Of a stretch of DNA of 64,000 bases, positions 21,191-28,782 are shown in pieces. Below the pieces are notes generated by a model, which saw only the letters and a program-made list of their open reading frames with translations, did not search any database and was not told where the DNA came from. Position numbers and translations under genes: made by a program. Origin of the DNA: Marinomonas ushuaiensis DSM 15871. GTDB taxonomy: Bacteria; Pseudomonadota; Gammaproteobacteria; Pseudomonadales; Marinomonadaceae. The stretch lies in contig NZ_JAMB01000001.1 of assembly GCF_000521805.1 (NCBI RefSeq), positions 672,698 to 736,697 on the forward strand, given 5' to 3'. Each line of letters begins with the position of its first letter. The first letter of the stretch is position 1.

Positions 21191-21216
21191 AAAACCCCCG
21201 CCGAGGCGAGGGTTTT
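21191..21216 (-). terminator. Terminator after amtB
   Basis: A G+C-rich hairpin (AAAACCC...GCC pairing with GGCG...GGGTTTT, tetraloop-like centre) lies 35 bp after the amtB stop; on the minus strand the stem ends in a T-rich run. Confidence 0.75.
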
Positions 21217-21250
21217 GATATAGAAAACTCAGTGTGTAATAGCTAGGCTA

Positions 21251-22516
21251 TTATTTTTTGCTGAATTCTGGGTACGCTTCCATACCACATTCAGAAAGGT
21301 CAACACCTTCGTATTCGTCTTCTTCGCTAACACGAACACCCATGATGGCTTTGATGATCAACCAAACAACTAGGCTAGTTACGAATACCCAAACGAAGAT
21401 AGTAAGAGCACCAGCGATTTGTCCGCCGAATGTCGTACCGTCGTTTGTTAAAGGAACAGCTAGCAAGCCCCAAAGACCAACAACACCGTGAACAGAGATT
21501 GCGCCCACTGGATCATCAATTTTTAGCTTATCTAGAGTCAGGATAGAAACAACAACGATCATACCACCAACTAGGCCGATCAAAGTCGCACCTAAAGCAG
21601 AAGGTGTATCTGGGCCTGCTGTGATAGCAACCAAACCAGCTAGTGCGCCGTTTAGAAGCATAGTTAGATCTGCTTTACCGAATAAGATACGAGCTAGGAT
21701 AAGTGCACCAATAGCACCGCCAGCCGCTGCTGTATTTGTGTTCAAGAACACCATAGCAACAGAGTTAGCACTTGCGATATCGCCAAGTTTCAAAACAGAA
21801 CCACCGTTGAAACCGAACCAACCCATCCAAAGAATCAATGTACCTAATGTAGCAAGAGGTAGATTTGCACCAGGAATAGCACGTACTTCACCGTTTGGAC
21901 CGTATTTGCCTTTACGAGCGCCAAGTACTAGAACACCAGCTAGGGCTGCAGAAGCACCTGCCATGTGAACGATACCGGAACCTGCAAAGTCAGTAAAACC
22001 AAGGTCGCCAAGGCTAAACATACCGAATACAGAACCGCCACCCCAAGTCCAGTTACCTTCCATTGGGTAAATGAAACCTGTCATGACAACAGCGAAGGCT
22101 AGGAAAGCCCAAAGCTTCATACGCTCAGCAACGGCACCAGAAACGATGGACATTGCGGTTGCAACGAATACAACTTGGAAGAAGAAATCAGAAGCGCCAG
22201 AGTAGATAGAACCACCCTCGAAGCCACCTTCGCGACCAGCAAAGTCAGATAGAGTAGAGTCTACATCTACAGACTGAATGCCAGTTAAGAACCACTCACC
22301 ACCGTACATAACGGAATAACCACATACTAGGTACATGATGCAAGAGATGGCAAACAATGCCACGTTCTTAGTTAGAATTTCTGTGGTGTTTTTAGCACGT
22401 ACTAGACCTGCTTCCAGCATGGAAAAACCAGCGGCCATCCACATAACCAGTGCGCCACACACCAAGAAGTAAAAGGTGTCCATGGCATATTGTAAGTGAA
22501 AAATTTGATCTTGCAT
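21251..22516 (-). CDS. amtB: Ammonium transporter
   Basis: This 421-residue inner-membrane channel takes up ammonium. It has about eleven hydrophobic helices. The conduction-site Asp and first pore His fall in TDFAGSGIVHMAGASAAL, and the second pore His in AISVHGVVGLWGLL. It follows glnK by 38 bp on the same strand, the usual GlnK-AmtB pair, in which GlnK plugs the channel when nitrogen is plentiful. It is probably expressed from the sigma-54-type promoter upstream of glnK. A terminator follows. Confidence 0.96.
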   Translation of the reverse strand: MQDQIFHLQYAMDTFYFLVCGALVMWMAAGFSMLEAGLVRAKNTTEILTKNVALFAISCIMYLVCGYSVMYGGEWFLTGIQSVDVDSTLSDFAGREGGFEGGSIYSGASDFFFQVVFVATAMSIVSGAVAERMKLWAFLAFAVVMTGFIYPMEGNWTWGGGSVFGMFSLGDLGFTDFAGSGIVHMAGASAALAGVLVLGARKGKYGPNGEVRAIPGANLPLATLGTLILWMGWFGFNGGSVLKLGDIASANSVAMVFLNTNTAAAGGAIGALILARILFGKADLTMLLNGALAGLVAITAGPDTPSALGATLIGLVGGMIVVVSILTLDKLKIDDPVGAISVHGVVGLWGLLAVPLTNDGTTFGGQIAGALTIFVWVFVTSLVVWLIIKAIMGVRVSEEDEYEGVDLSECGMEAYPEFSKK

Positions 22517-22554
22517 GTTTCGCCCCCCTAAAGGCTTATGAAATTCGAACAGTA

Positions 22555-22908
<354 letters not shown>

Positions 22909-22954
22909 TTATTAAAGTCAGTTTTATTGTTCATATCGCAGGTAAGTAGCTTTA

Positions 22955-22970
22955 TTCAATATGCGTGCCA
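22955..22970 (-). promoter_or_regulatory. Sigma-54-type promoter for glnK-amtB
   Basis: Read on the minus strand, TGGCACG, four bases, then TTGAA matches the -24/-12 consensus (TGGCACG-N4-TTGCW) with one change, C to A in the -12 box. Its position predicts a leader of about 50 nt before glnK. Nitrogen control of glnK-amtB by sigma-54 and NtrC is established in related bacteria. Confidence 0.6.
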
Positions 22971-23057
22971 TATATTGACGCATCCCTAGAACAAAGGCTT
23001 TGTAAGGATTTCGTCGACTTTTTGGAATTAAAAAGAGTGGTGGTTTACTTTGTTTAG

Positions 23058-23118
23058 TGCAGCATATTGGGCTGTCTTTATATTGCATTGCTTCAATTTA
23101 GTGCACTGTCTTGGGGTG
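23058..23118. promoter_or_regulatory. Candidate NtrC enhancer sites
   Basis: Two stretches resemble the NtrC site TGCACCATATTGGTGCA: TGCAGCATATTGGGCTG at 23058-23074 (12 of 17 positions) and a weaker TGCACTGTCTTGGGGTG at 23102-23118. They lie about 90-150 bp upstream of the proposed sigma-54 promoter, the usual enhancer distance. Confidence 0.35.
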
Positions 23119-23150
23119 GGTTAACAGTTTCGGCCTGTAAGCGCTTTATC

Positions 23151-23180
23151 CTCTTGCTTCTAATCAAAAAAAAGCAAGAG
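23151..23180. repeat. Inverted repeat in the glnK-ubiK gap
   Basis: Perfect 9-bp arms CTCTTGCTT and AAGCAAGAG enclose 12 nt. It has no T-tract after the stem on either strand. It lies within the 539-bp intergenic stretch 22894-23432, whose other contents are the glnK control sites; the remainder (about 23181-23432) presumably carries the ubiK promoter but shows nothing I can define. Confidence 0.4.
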
Positions 23181-23432
23181 TCCAGAGATTCAATCGGGGA
23201 TCGTTTAAAAGATTTTCATAAGAAAAAGTTAAACAATAGAGTTTTTTTGCACAGAAAAGAGGCGGAGCTCTGGTGCGTGATGTTAGAACATGCACTCTTA
23301 TCGTTTGCTAATGGGTCTACAGATTAGTGTGTTGATTACTGATTGATAAGCAAGATGACTTGTTTGTACCTTTCGTCGACCTCTATACTATGCAGACTAT
23401 TAAGTATCCGTCAGACAACGAATGAGAATGAC

Positions 23433-23672
23433 ATGATTGATCAATTTATTAAGCAATTGGGTTCTGGTTTAGAGCAGGCCGCAGATGTATTAGGCAAATT
23501 GCCAAAAGAAGAAATTGAAGCCCAGTTACACGAAGTGGCTCGTAATACGCTAACTAAGATGGATTTAGTCACGCGCGAAGAATTCGAAGTCCAAGAAGCT
23601 ATGTTGGCAAAATACCGAACGAAACTGGTCACTTTAGAAGCGCGTTTGAATGAACTGGAAAAAAACGACTAA
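23433..23672 (+). CDS. ubiK: Ubiquinone biosynthesis accessory factor UbiK
   Basis: This 79-residue protein of the BMFP (YqiC) family helps assemble the aerobic ubiquinone biosynthesis complex with UbiJ. It has an N-terminal amphipathic helix (MIDQFIKQLGSGLEQAADVL) and a C-terminal coiled coil (VQEAMLAKYRTKLVTLEARLNELE) that mediates trimerisation in the family. ATG 23433 gives the standard length; an in-frame extension to 23343 is not supported by homology. It commonly lies next to comM and the GlnK-AmtB operon in gammaproteobacteria. Confidence 0.9.
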   Translation: MIDQFIKQLGSGLEQAADVLGKLPKEEIEAQLHEVARNTLTKMDLVTREEFEVQEAMLAKYRTKLVTLEARLNELEKND

Positions 23673-23677
23673 AACGC

Positions 23678-23893
23678 TTACTTCCAGCCTTGTCGCCATT
23701 CATCAACAGACGCTAAATTCTGCCAAGCCAGCGTATATTGGTTTTTGTTGATTACGGCTTCAAGAACGCACTCTATGACTGTTTCTTCTTCGTTACGAAT
23801 GAGCTCAGTCACAATGAAATGCTTTTCTTTGTGTTGCGGTGACGTTGATGTCCATTTAGACAAAAGTAATTTATTTGGGTTTATGTGATGCAT
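23678..23893 (-). CDS. TIGR02450-type small Trp-rich protein
   Basis: This 71-residue protein matches the small tryptophan-rich family: NPNKLLLSKWTSTSPQHKEKHF, then a basic/acidic beta region (VTELIRNEEETVIECVLEAVI) and the C-terminal WQNLASVDEWRQGWK. Function is unknown. I placed the start at 23893 (MHHINPN) because family members begin just before the KLLLSKWT block; the frame is open further upstream. It is convergent with ubiK, with the stops 5 bp apart. Confidence 0.75.
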   Translation of the reverse strand: MHHINPNKLLLSKWTSTSPQHKEKHFIVTELIRNEEETVIECVLEAVINKNQYTLAWQNLASVDEWRQGWK

Positions 23894-24018
23894 GTGAATT
23901 TTGTCATCTCGTAAATGTAGATAAATAAAGATACGAAAGAAGTGAAGAGCCGGATTACTTTTCACGATAGCTTTTTACAATAAAAAAGCACATTTTTAAA
24001 TAAGATCAAGGAGTGATC

Positions 24019-25527
24019 ATGAGTTTAGCAACAATATACAGTCGTGCCCGTGTCGGTGTGTCATCCCCTTTGGTTACCGTCGAAACCCATATTTCAAATG
24101 GTTTACCTTCCTTAAATATTGTTGGTTTACCTGAAGCGGCCGTACGAGAATCTAAAGACAGAGTACGCAGCGCAATTATTAACAGCCATTTCGAATTTCC
24201 CACTCGCAGAGTCACTATTAATCTCGCGCCTGCGGATTTACCCAAAGAAGGCGGGCGTTATGATTTGGCTATTGCTATTAGTGTGTTGGCAGCTTCTGGT
24301 CAATTGGGTGACATGAATTTTGGTGATGTTGAGTTTATTGGTGAACTAGCCTTGTCTGGTGATATTCGAGGTGTGCCGGGCTTATTACCTTCTGCTATTG
24401 CTTGTCATAATTCGAATCGTCAGTTGATTTTACCGGAAGATAATCAGCAAGAAGCAGCACTAGTAGAAGGCAATGCGGTATTTGCCAAACACCTAACCCA
24501 AGTAACCGCTCATCTTTTAAAACTTTCTACCTTGTCTGTCTGTGTTTCCAAGCCTGTTGAACCTTTGCCTTTAGATCACAAAGACATGCGCGATGTGAAA
24601 GGGCAATATCAAGCACGGCGTGCTTTAGAGGTGGCTGCTGCAGGTGGTCATAATCTTTTATTTATTGGCCCTGCTGGGACAGGAAAAACCATGCTGGCAT
24701 CACGATTACCAAGCATTATGCCAGCCATGACAGAAGGCGAAGCCTTGGCTGTAGCGTCCGTGCAATCTGTTGCAGGACGAAAAATGGGGTTGGATTGGCA
24801 TTGGTCTGAGCGCCCGTTTCGATCACCTCATCATTCTTGCTCTGCCGCCGCCTTAGTTGGCGGTGGTTCTATACCTCAACCTGGTGAAGCGTCTTTGTCA
24901 CATAATGGCGTTTTATTTTTGGATGAGTTACCAGAATTTGATCGTAAGGTCTTAGAGGTTTTAAGAGAGCCGCTAGAAAATGGCGAAGTGCATATTTCCC
25001 GAGCACGTGGGCAAGTAACGTTTCCTGCTCGGTTTCAGTTAGTTGCCGCTATGAACGCGAGTAATGAAGCTTACACTGGCGGGCAAGATTATTATCAATC
25101 AAGCGCCAGCCAAAAATATCTTAAAAAACTGTCAGCGCCTTTTTTAGATAGAATTGATTTGCATGTGGAAGTGCCACCTTTGCCATCAGACGTTTTGGTA
25201 AATGCCCAGGAAGAAGGGGAGTGCAGTGCATCTATTCGTCAGCGAGTAGAGAATGCGGTAGCAAGACAAAGAGCTCGCCAAGGTGTGCAAAATGCTTTGT
25301 TGAGTGGTCGTCAGTTAGAAAGTATTTGTGCATTAAGCGACGATGATAAACAGTTTATGCAGCAAGCGTTGGAAACCTTAAAGCTTTCTGCTCGGGCTTA
25401 TCATCGAGTACTAAAAGTAGCATTAACGTTAGCGGACCTAAGTGATTCCAATGTGACGAGAGCTCATTTAATGGAATCCTTAAGTTACCGGAAAATGGAG
25501 AAAACACTCGCTATGGCCGCGTCTTAA
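24019..25527 (+). CDS. comM: ComM-family Mg-chelatase-like ATPase (YifB)
   Basis: This 502-residue AAA+ hexameric helicase promotes branch migration of DNA taken up during natural transformation (shown for ComM in Vibrio and Acinetobacter). It has an N-terminal Lon-like domain (HISNGLPSLNIVGLPEAAV), Walker A GPAGTGKTMLASRLP at about residue 220, Walker B LFLDELPEFDRKVLEVLREP and a C-terminal Mg-chelatase domain. ATG 24019 has AAGGAG five bases upstream; the GTG at 24013 overlaps that site and is unlikely. A terminator follows. Competence itself cannot be inferred, since ComM is widespread. Confidence 0.93.
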   Translation: MSLATIYSRARVGVSSPLVTVETHISNGLPSLNIVGLPEAAVRESKDRVRSAIINSHFEFPTRRVTINLAPADLPKEGGRYDLAIAISVLAASGQLGDMNFGDVEFIGELALSGDIRGVPGLLPSAIACHNSNRQLILPEDNQQEAALVEGNAVFAKHLTQVTAHLLKLSTLSVCVSKPVEPLPLDHKDMRDVKGQYQARRALEVAAAGGHNLLFIGPAGTGKTMLASRLPSIMPAMTEGEALAVASVQSVAGRKMGLDWHWSERPFRSPHHSCSAAALVGGGSIPQPGEASLSHNGVLFLDELPEFDRKVLEVLREPLENGEVHISRARGQVTFPARFQLVAAMNASNEAYTGGQDYYQSSASQKYLKKLSAPFLDRIDLHVEVPPLPSDVLVNAQEEGECSASIRQRVENAVARQRARQGVQNALLSGRQLESICALSDDDKQFMQQALETLKLSARAYHRVLKVALTLADLSDSNVTRAHLMESLSYRKMEKTLAMAAS

Positions 25528-25549
25528 TACTGCTTATCTGAAAAGCAAA

Positions 25550-25580
25550 AAAGCCAAGTAACCGATAAGTTACTGGCTTT
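25550..25580 (+). terminator. Terminator after comM
   Basis: A 12-bp stem with one bulged A (AAAGCC..GTAAC pairing with GTTAC..GGCTTT) and 6-nt loop lies 22 bp after the stop, followed shortly by TTTT. It may also serve yghU in the opposite direction. Confidence 0.65.
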
Positions 25581-25619
25581 CCATTTTACCCATGATTTTT
25601 GATCTATTTGATCTGTGTA

Positions 25620-26477
25620 TTATTCAGGTTTTAGCGCCAACACTTTATCAATGTCAGCCGCGCTGTGACGGTTTGGAACTTGTTCCCAAGGTTCGCCCCA
25701 GCTTCGGTTAACGATGCGACCGCGCTGTACCGCTGGACGCGCTTCGATGGCTTTCGCCCAACGTAGAACATGGGTGTAACCTTCTACTTGGAGGAACTCT
25801 TGTGCATCGTAGACGTTGCCAAGAACCAGATTGCCATACCAAGGCCAAGTGGCGATGTCTGCAATACTAAACTCATCACCCGCAAGAAATTCGTGCTTCG
25901 CTAATTGTTTATCCAAAACATCCAGTTGGCGTTTGGTTTCCATTGTGAAACGATTGATTGGGTACTCAAATTTTTCTGGCGCATAAGCGTAAAAATGACC
26001 AAAACCGCCACCTAAATAAGGCGCTGATCCGTGTAACCAAAATAACCAGTTCATCACTTGTGTGCGTTTAACGCCACTTTCTGGCAACAATGCGCCAAAT
26101 TTCTCAGCAAGATAAACCAGAATAGAAGCAGACTCAAAAATTGGCTCAGCACTGCCATTTACTTTATCGACAAGGGCAGGGATTTTTGAATTCGGGTTGA
26201 TCTCTACAAAACCAGATGAAAATTGATCACCTTCACCAATATTAATAAGGAACGCGTCGTATTCTGCGTCTTTTCCTAATGCTAAAAGCTCCTCTAGCAT
26301 GATGGTGATTTTCTGGCCATTTGGTGTTGCTAATGAATAAAGTTGTAAGGCATGTTCACCTACAGGTAATTCTTTGTCGTGAGTCGCGCCTGAAGTCGGG
26401 CGGTTCACCGTGGCCCATTTACCGCCACTTCCAGCATCATGAGTCCAGACTTTTGGTGGTGTGTATTGGTTTTCCAT
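25620..26477 (-). CDS. yghU: Glutathione-dependent disulfide-bond oxidoreductase (GST family)
   Basis: This 285-residue protein closely fits YghU of the Nu-class glutathione transferases, which reduce disulfides with two glutathiones. The N-terminal extension (YTPPKVWTHDAGSGGKW) precedes the thioredoxin-like domain (LYSLATPNGQKITIMLEELLAL), with the helical domain after it (YLAEKFGALLP, WPWYGNLVLG). ATG 26477 begins MENQYTPPK; MM further upstream is also possible. It is downstream of an AhpD-like gene on the same strand with a hairpin between, so the two may be a small redox unit. Confidence 0.9.
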   Translation of the reverse strand: MENQYTPPKVWTHDAGSGGKWATVNRPTSGATHDKELPVGEHALQLYSLATPNGQKITIMLEELLALGKDAEYDAFLINIGEGDQFSSGFVEINPNSKIPALVDKVNGSAEPIFESASILVYLAEKFGALLPESGVKRTQVMNWLFWLHGSAPYLGGGFGHFYAYAPEKFEYPINRFTMETKRQLDVLDKQLAKHEFLAGDEFSIADIATWPWYGNLVLGNVYDAQEFLQVEGYTHVLRWAKAIEARPAVQRGRIVNRSWGEPWEQVPNRHSAADIDKVLALKPE

Positions 26478-26525
26478 TATCATCACTCCTAAACGCGTTA
26501 CGTGAAATTACTAGACTTATCAAAG

Positions 26526-26555
26526 CTTGCCTCTTAAAAAAATAAAAGAGGCAAG
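26526..26555 (-). terminator. Hairpin between AhpD-like gene and yghU
   Basis: Perfect 10-bp arms CTTGCCTCTT and AAGAGGCAAG with an A/T loop lie 14 bp past the AhpD-like stop. The T-rich sequence lies in the loop, not after the stem, so it may be an attenuator or a processing site rather than a full terminator. Confidence 0.45.
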
Positions 26556-26568
26556 TGTATTTTAGAGC

Positions 26569-27120
26569 TTATTTTTTAGACCAAGCAAACGATTCAAACA
26601 TTGGGTCTACAGGTGTTTTCGCAACATGGTTAACGTAGTTGCTGATGACTTTCTGAGACAGACCAAGGATGACTTCAAGAACTTGCTGTTGTGCATAGCC
26701 AGCTGCGAAGAATGCTTTTAGATCATCTTCAGAAACATTGCCACGATTACGAACTATGCTCAATGTAAAATCATGAAGCGCTTGTAATTTTGCTGTTGGC
26801 ATTGCTTCGCTATTACGCAAAGCGTCAGTCAGTGCCTCATCTACTTTCATTGAATGAGCAATGGCTGTGTGTGCTGGCACACAGTAATGACATTCATGTT
26901 CAACGTTAATAGTTTGCCATACAACGGTTAATTCTTCTGCGTTAAAAGAAGAATTTGTGAATTGCTCGTTTAGAAGATTATAGGCTTTAAGAGTACTTGG
27001 TGATTCTGACATTGTGCCTAGAAGATTAGGGATGGTTCCCATTTGAGCTTTTGCACCTTCTAAGATAGTTTTGCTGTCTGCTGGAGCCGATTCGATTGTA
27101 TGAATTTTGAAGTTTGACAT
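26569..27120 (-). CDS. AhpD-like carboxymuconolactone decarboxylase family protein
   Basis: This 183-residue protein has the AhpD/CMD core with the redox motif HECHYCVPAHT (CxxC plus a following His) at about residues 76-86, which in AhpD relays electrons to a peroxidase. This is the peroxidase-related subtype, not a true lactone decarboxylase. It is read leftward ahead of yghU, so a role in thiol/peroxide or electrophile stress is plausible. Two near-identical 18-bp sites upstream (27204-27245) suggest control by a dedicated repressor not encoded next to it. Confidence 0.82.
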   Translation of the reverse strand: MSNFKIHTIESAPADSKTILEGAKAQMGTIPNLLGTMSESPSTLKAYNLLNEQFTNSSFNAEELTVVWQTINVEHECHYCVPAHTAIAHSMKVDEALTDALRNSEAMPTAKLQALHDFTLSIVRNRGNVSEDDLKAFFAAGYAQQQVLEVILGLSQKVISNYVNHVAKTPVDPMFESFAWSKK

Positions 27121-27203
27121 AATAATTCCTCTCTACTTTATTTAAGTTTGAATTTGTTTAATCGGAACCTTTGTTCCTTGACGTTGCAATCACTATAGAT
27201 TTG

Positions 27204-27245
27204 ATTGAATGATTGTTCAAGCTAGATATTGATCAATCGTTCAAG
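27204..27245. promoter_or_regulatory. Tandem candidate repressor sites upstream of AhpD-like gene
   Basis: ATTGAATGATTGTTCAAG (27204-27221) and ATTGATCAATCGTTCAAG (27228-27245) match at 14 of 18 positions, are in the same orientation, and repeat with a 24-bp period. Each is partly self-complementary, as TetR-type sites are. They lie 84-125 bp upstream of the AhpD-like start. Only this gene's start is close by. Confidence 0.45.
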
Positions 27246-27387
27246 ATATGTGCAAGCTTTATGATAGTTATCTCTTAGAGGGTGAAAACGTATTTAATGG
27301 TCTAAAAAACAAGTTTATGAAGGGAGTAGTTTGTTTGTTATTAGAAGTGCATATTTCTTTAATGACTTCCTTTTAATTTCCATTGAA

Positions 27388-27405
27388 TTGTCAGTAAATT
27401 GTCAA
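27388..27405 (+). promoter_or_regulatory. Possible Pho-box-like direct repeat
   Basis: TGTCA, six bases, TGTCA within AATTGTCA-GTA-AATTGTCA has the 11-bp half-site spacing of a PhoB box (12 of 18 positions match CTGTCATAAATCTGTCAT). It lies about 200 bp upstream of the bile-acid-symporter-family gene. The rest of the 487-bp gap 27121-27607 shows nothing else definable. Confidence 0.3.
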
Positions 27406-27607
27406 TAAATGCTGTTTCAACAGATTTCATTTCGTTACAATCTCATTCCCATTTTATGGCTTATTTTTGAGATCCCTTTTCTCATGTGGTCGTTTGCTTA
27501 AAACCATCGCCAGTAATCTGTAATGGACTAATAATAATTAATAGACATGTGTATTCGGTTTGGCTGATTGGTGTCAAATTCGTGCCACATAAATGGAGTT
27601 TTATATT

Positions 27608-28531
27608 ATGGTTATCCAGCTTTTTCCTGTTTGGGCGCTATTGCTCTCTGTACTTGCTTTTTATCAGCCTGATTTATTTGTCGGTCTAAAAACTCAAATT
27701 ATCCCATTACTGACCATTATTATGTTAGCAATGGGTCTTACGTTAAGTGCTGCTGATTTTAAGAAGGTGTTGAAAAGCAGTAAAGCCGTTGGCGTTGGTG
27801 TTTTACTGCAATTCATGGTGATGCCTATTGCTGCCTTTGGTGTAGCAATGATGTTTGGTTTTGATACTGAATTAACCGTTGGTATGTTGCTAGTGGGTAG
27901 TGTTGCAGGTGGTACATCTTCAAACGTTATGTGTTACCTAGCCAAAGGGGATACCGCGTTGTCTATTTCAATGACGGCGATTTCAACTTTACTTGGTGTG
28001 CTATTAACCCCATTGCTTGTGTCTTTGATGATAGGCAAGAGTGTTGATGTGCCAGTTGCTGGTATGTTGATTAGCTTGTTTAAAATCGTGCTTTTACCTG
28101 TTGCTGCAGGCGTGCTAATTAATACTTTCTTTTCTCAGTTTGTCCGTAAAGCTGAGCCGATTTTTCCATACATCTCCATGTTTGCGATTGTGTTGATTAT
28201 CGCGATTGTTGTGGCGTTAAGCTCTTCTAAATTGGTTGAAGTCGGTTTAATCGTTGCAGCAGCTGTTATCCTTCATAATTCAATTGGTTTGGTTTTAGGC
28301 TATTGGGTAACTTACTTATTAGGCTTTGACGCAAAAATCTGTCGTACGATTGCCTTTGAAGTGGGTTTGCAAAATTCAGGATTGGCTGCAGCATTAGCGG
28401 TAAAATTCTTTACGCCAGCGGCGGCGTTGCCGGGTACTATTTTCAGTGTTTGGCACAACATTTCAGGATCTTTGTTAGCAAGTTACTGGAGCCGTCGCCC
28501 TGTTACTAAAAAAATGCCTGAAGAGTTATAA
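27608..28531 (+). CDS. Bile acid:sodium symporter (BASS) family transporter
   Basis: This 307-residue protein has about ten hydrophobic segments and the BASS family blocks MGLTLSAADFKKVL, LLVGSVAGGTSSNVMCYLAKGD (sodium-site crossover region) and EVGLQNSGLAAALAVKFF. In bacteria the family imports diverse organic acids with sodium; bile acid is rarely the true substrate. ATG 27608 is preceded by GGAG at 9-nt spacing; a Met at 27593 would overlap that site. It is a single-gene unit ending at a strong terminator. Confidence 0.88.
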   Translation: MVIQLFPVWALLLSVLAFYQPDLFVGLKTQIIPLLTIIMLAMGLTLSAADFKKVLKSSKAVGVGVLLQFMVMPIAAFGVAMMFGFDTELTVGMLLVGSVAGGTSSNVMCYLAKGDTALSISMTAISTLLGVLLTPLLVSLMIGKSVDVPVAGMLISLFKIVLLPVAAGVLINTFFSQFVRKAEPIFPYISMFAIVLIIAIVVALSSSKLVEVGLIVAAAVILHNSIGLVLGYWVTYLLGFDAKICRTIAFEVGLQNSGLAAALAVKFFTPAAALPGTIFSVWHNISGSLLASYWSRRPVTKKMPEEL

Positions 28532-28616
28532 GGCATTTTAAAAAACGACAGACATTCAGTCGGGTGAAGAGTCAGCTGCAAAGATGATGCCTCACCGAGT
28601 AAAATTTGTTGTTACC

Positions 28617-28645
28617 AAAAGGGACGCATTCAAGCGTCCCTTTTT
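28617..28645 (+). terminator. Rho-independent terminator after BASS transporter
   Basis: An 11-bp stem (AAAAGGGACGC / GCGTCCCTTTT), 6-nt loop and T-tract lie 86 bp after the transporter stop. It is textbook in form. Confidence 0.85.
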
Positions 28646-28782
28646 AGTTTTTGAGTTTTGAGCTTAATCTGAGCTTTGAGTCTTAGAAGGCACATCCGTA
28701 CCTTTCCTAGTCGATTCAATGTCGGTTACACTTAGGCCTGTTTTTTAAATTACTTTTAATTACCCACTGAGCCTAAGCTGTC

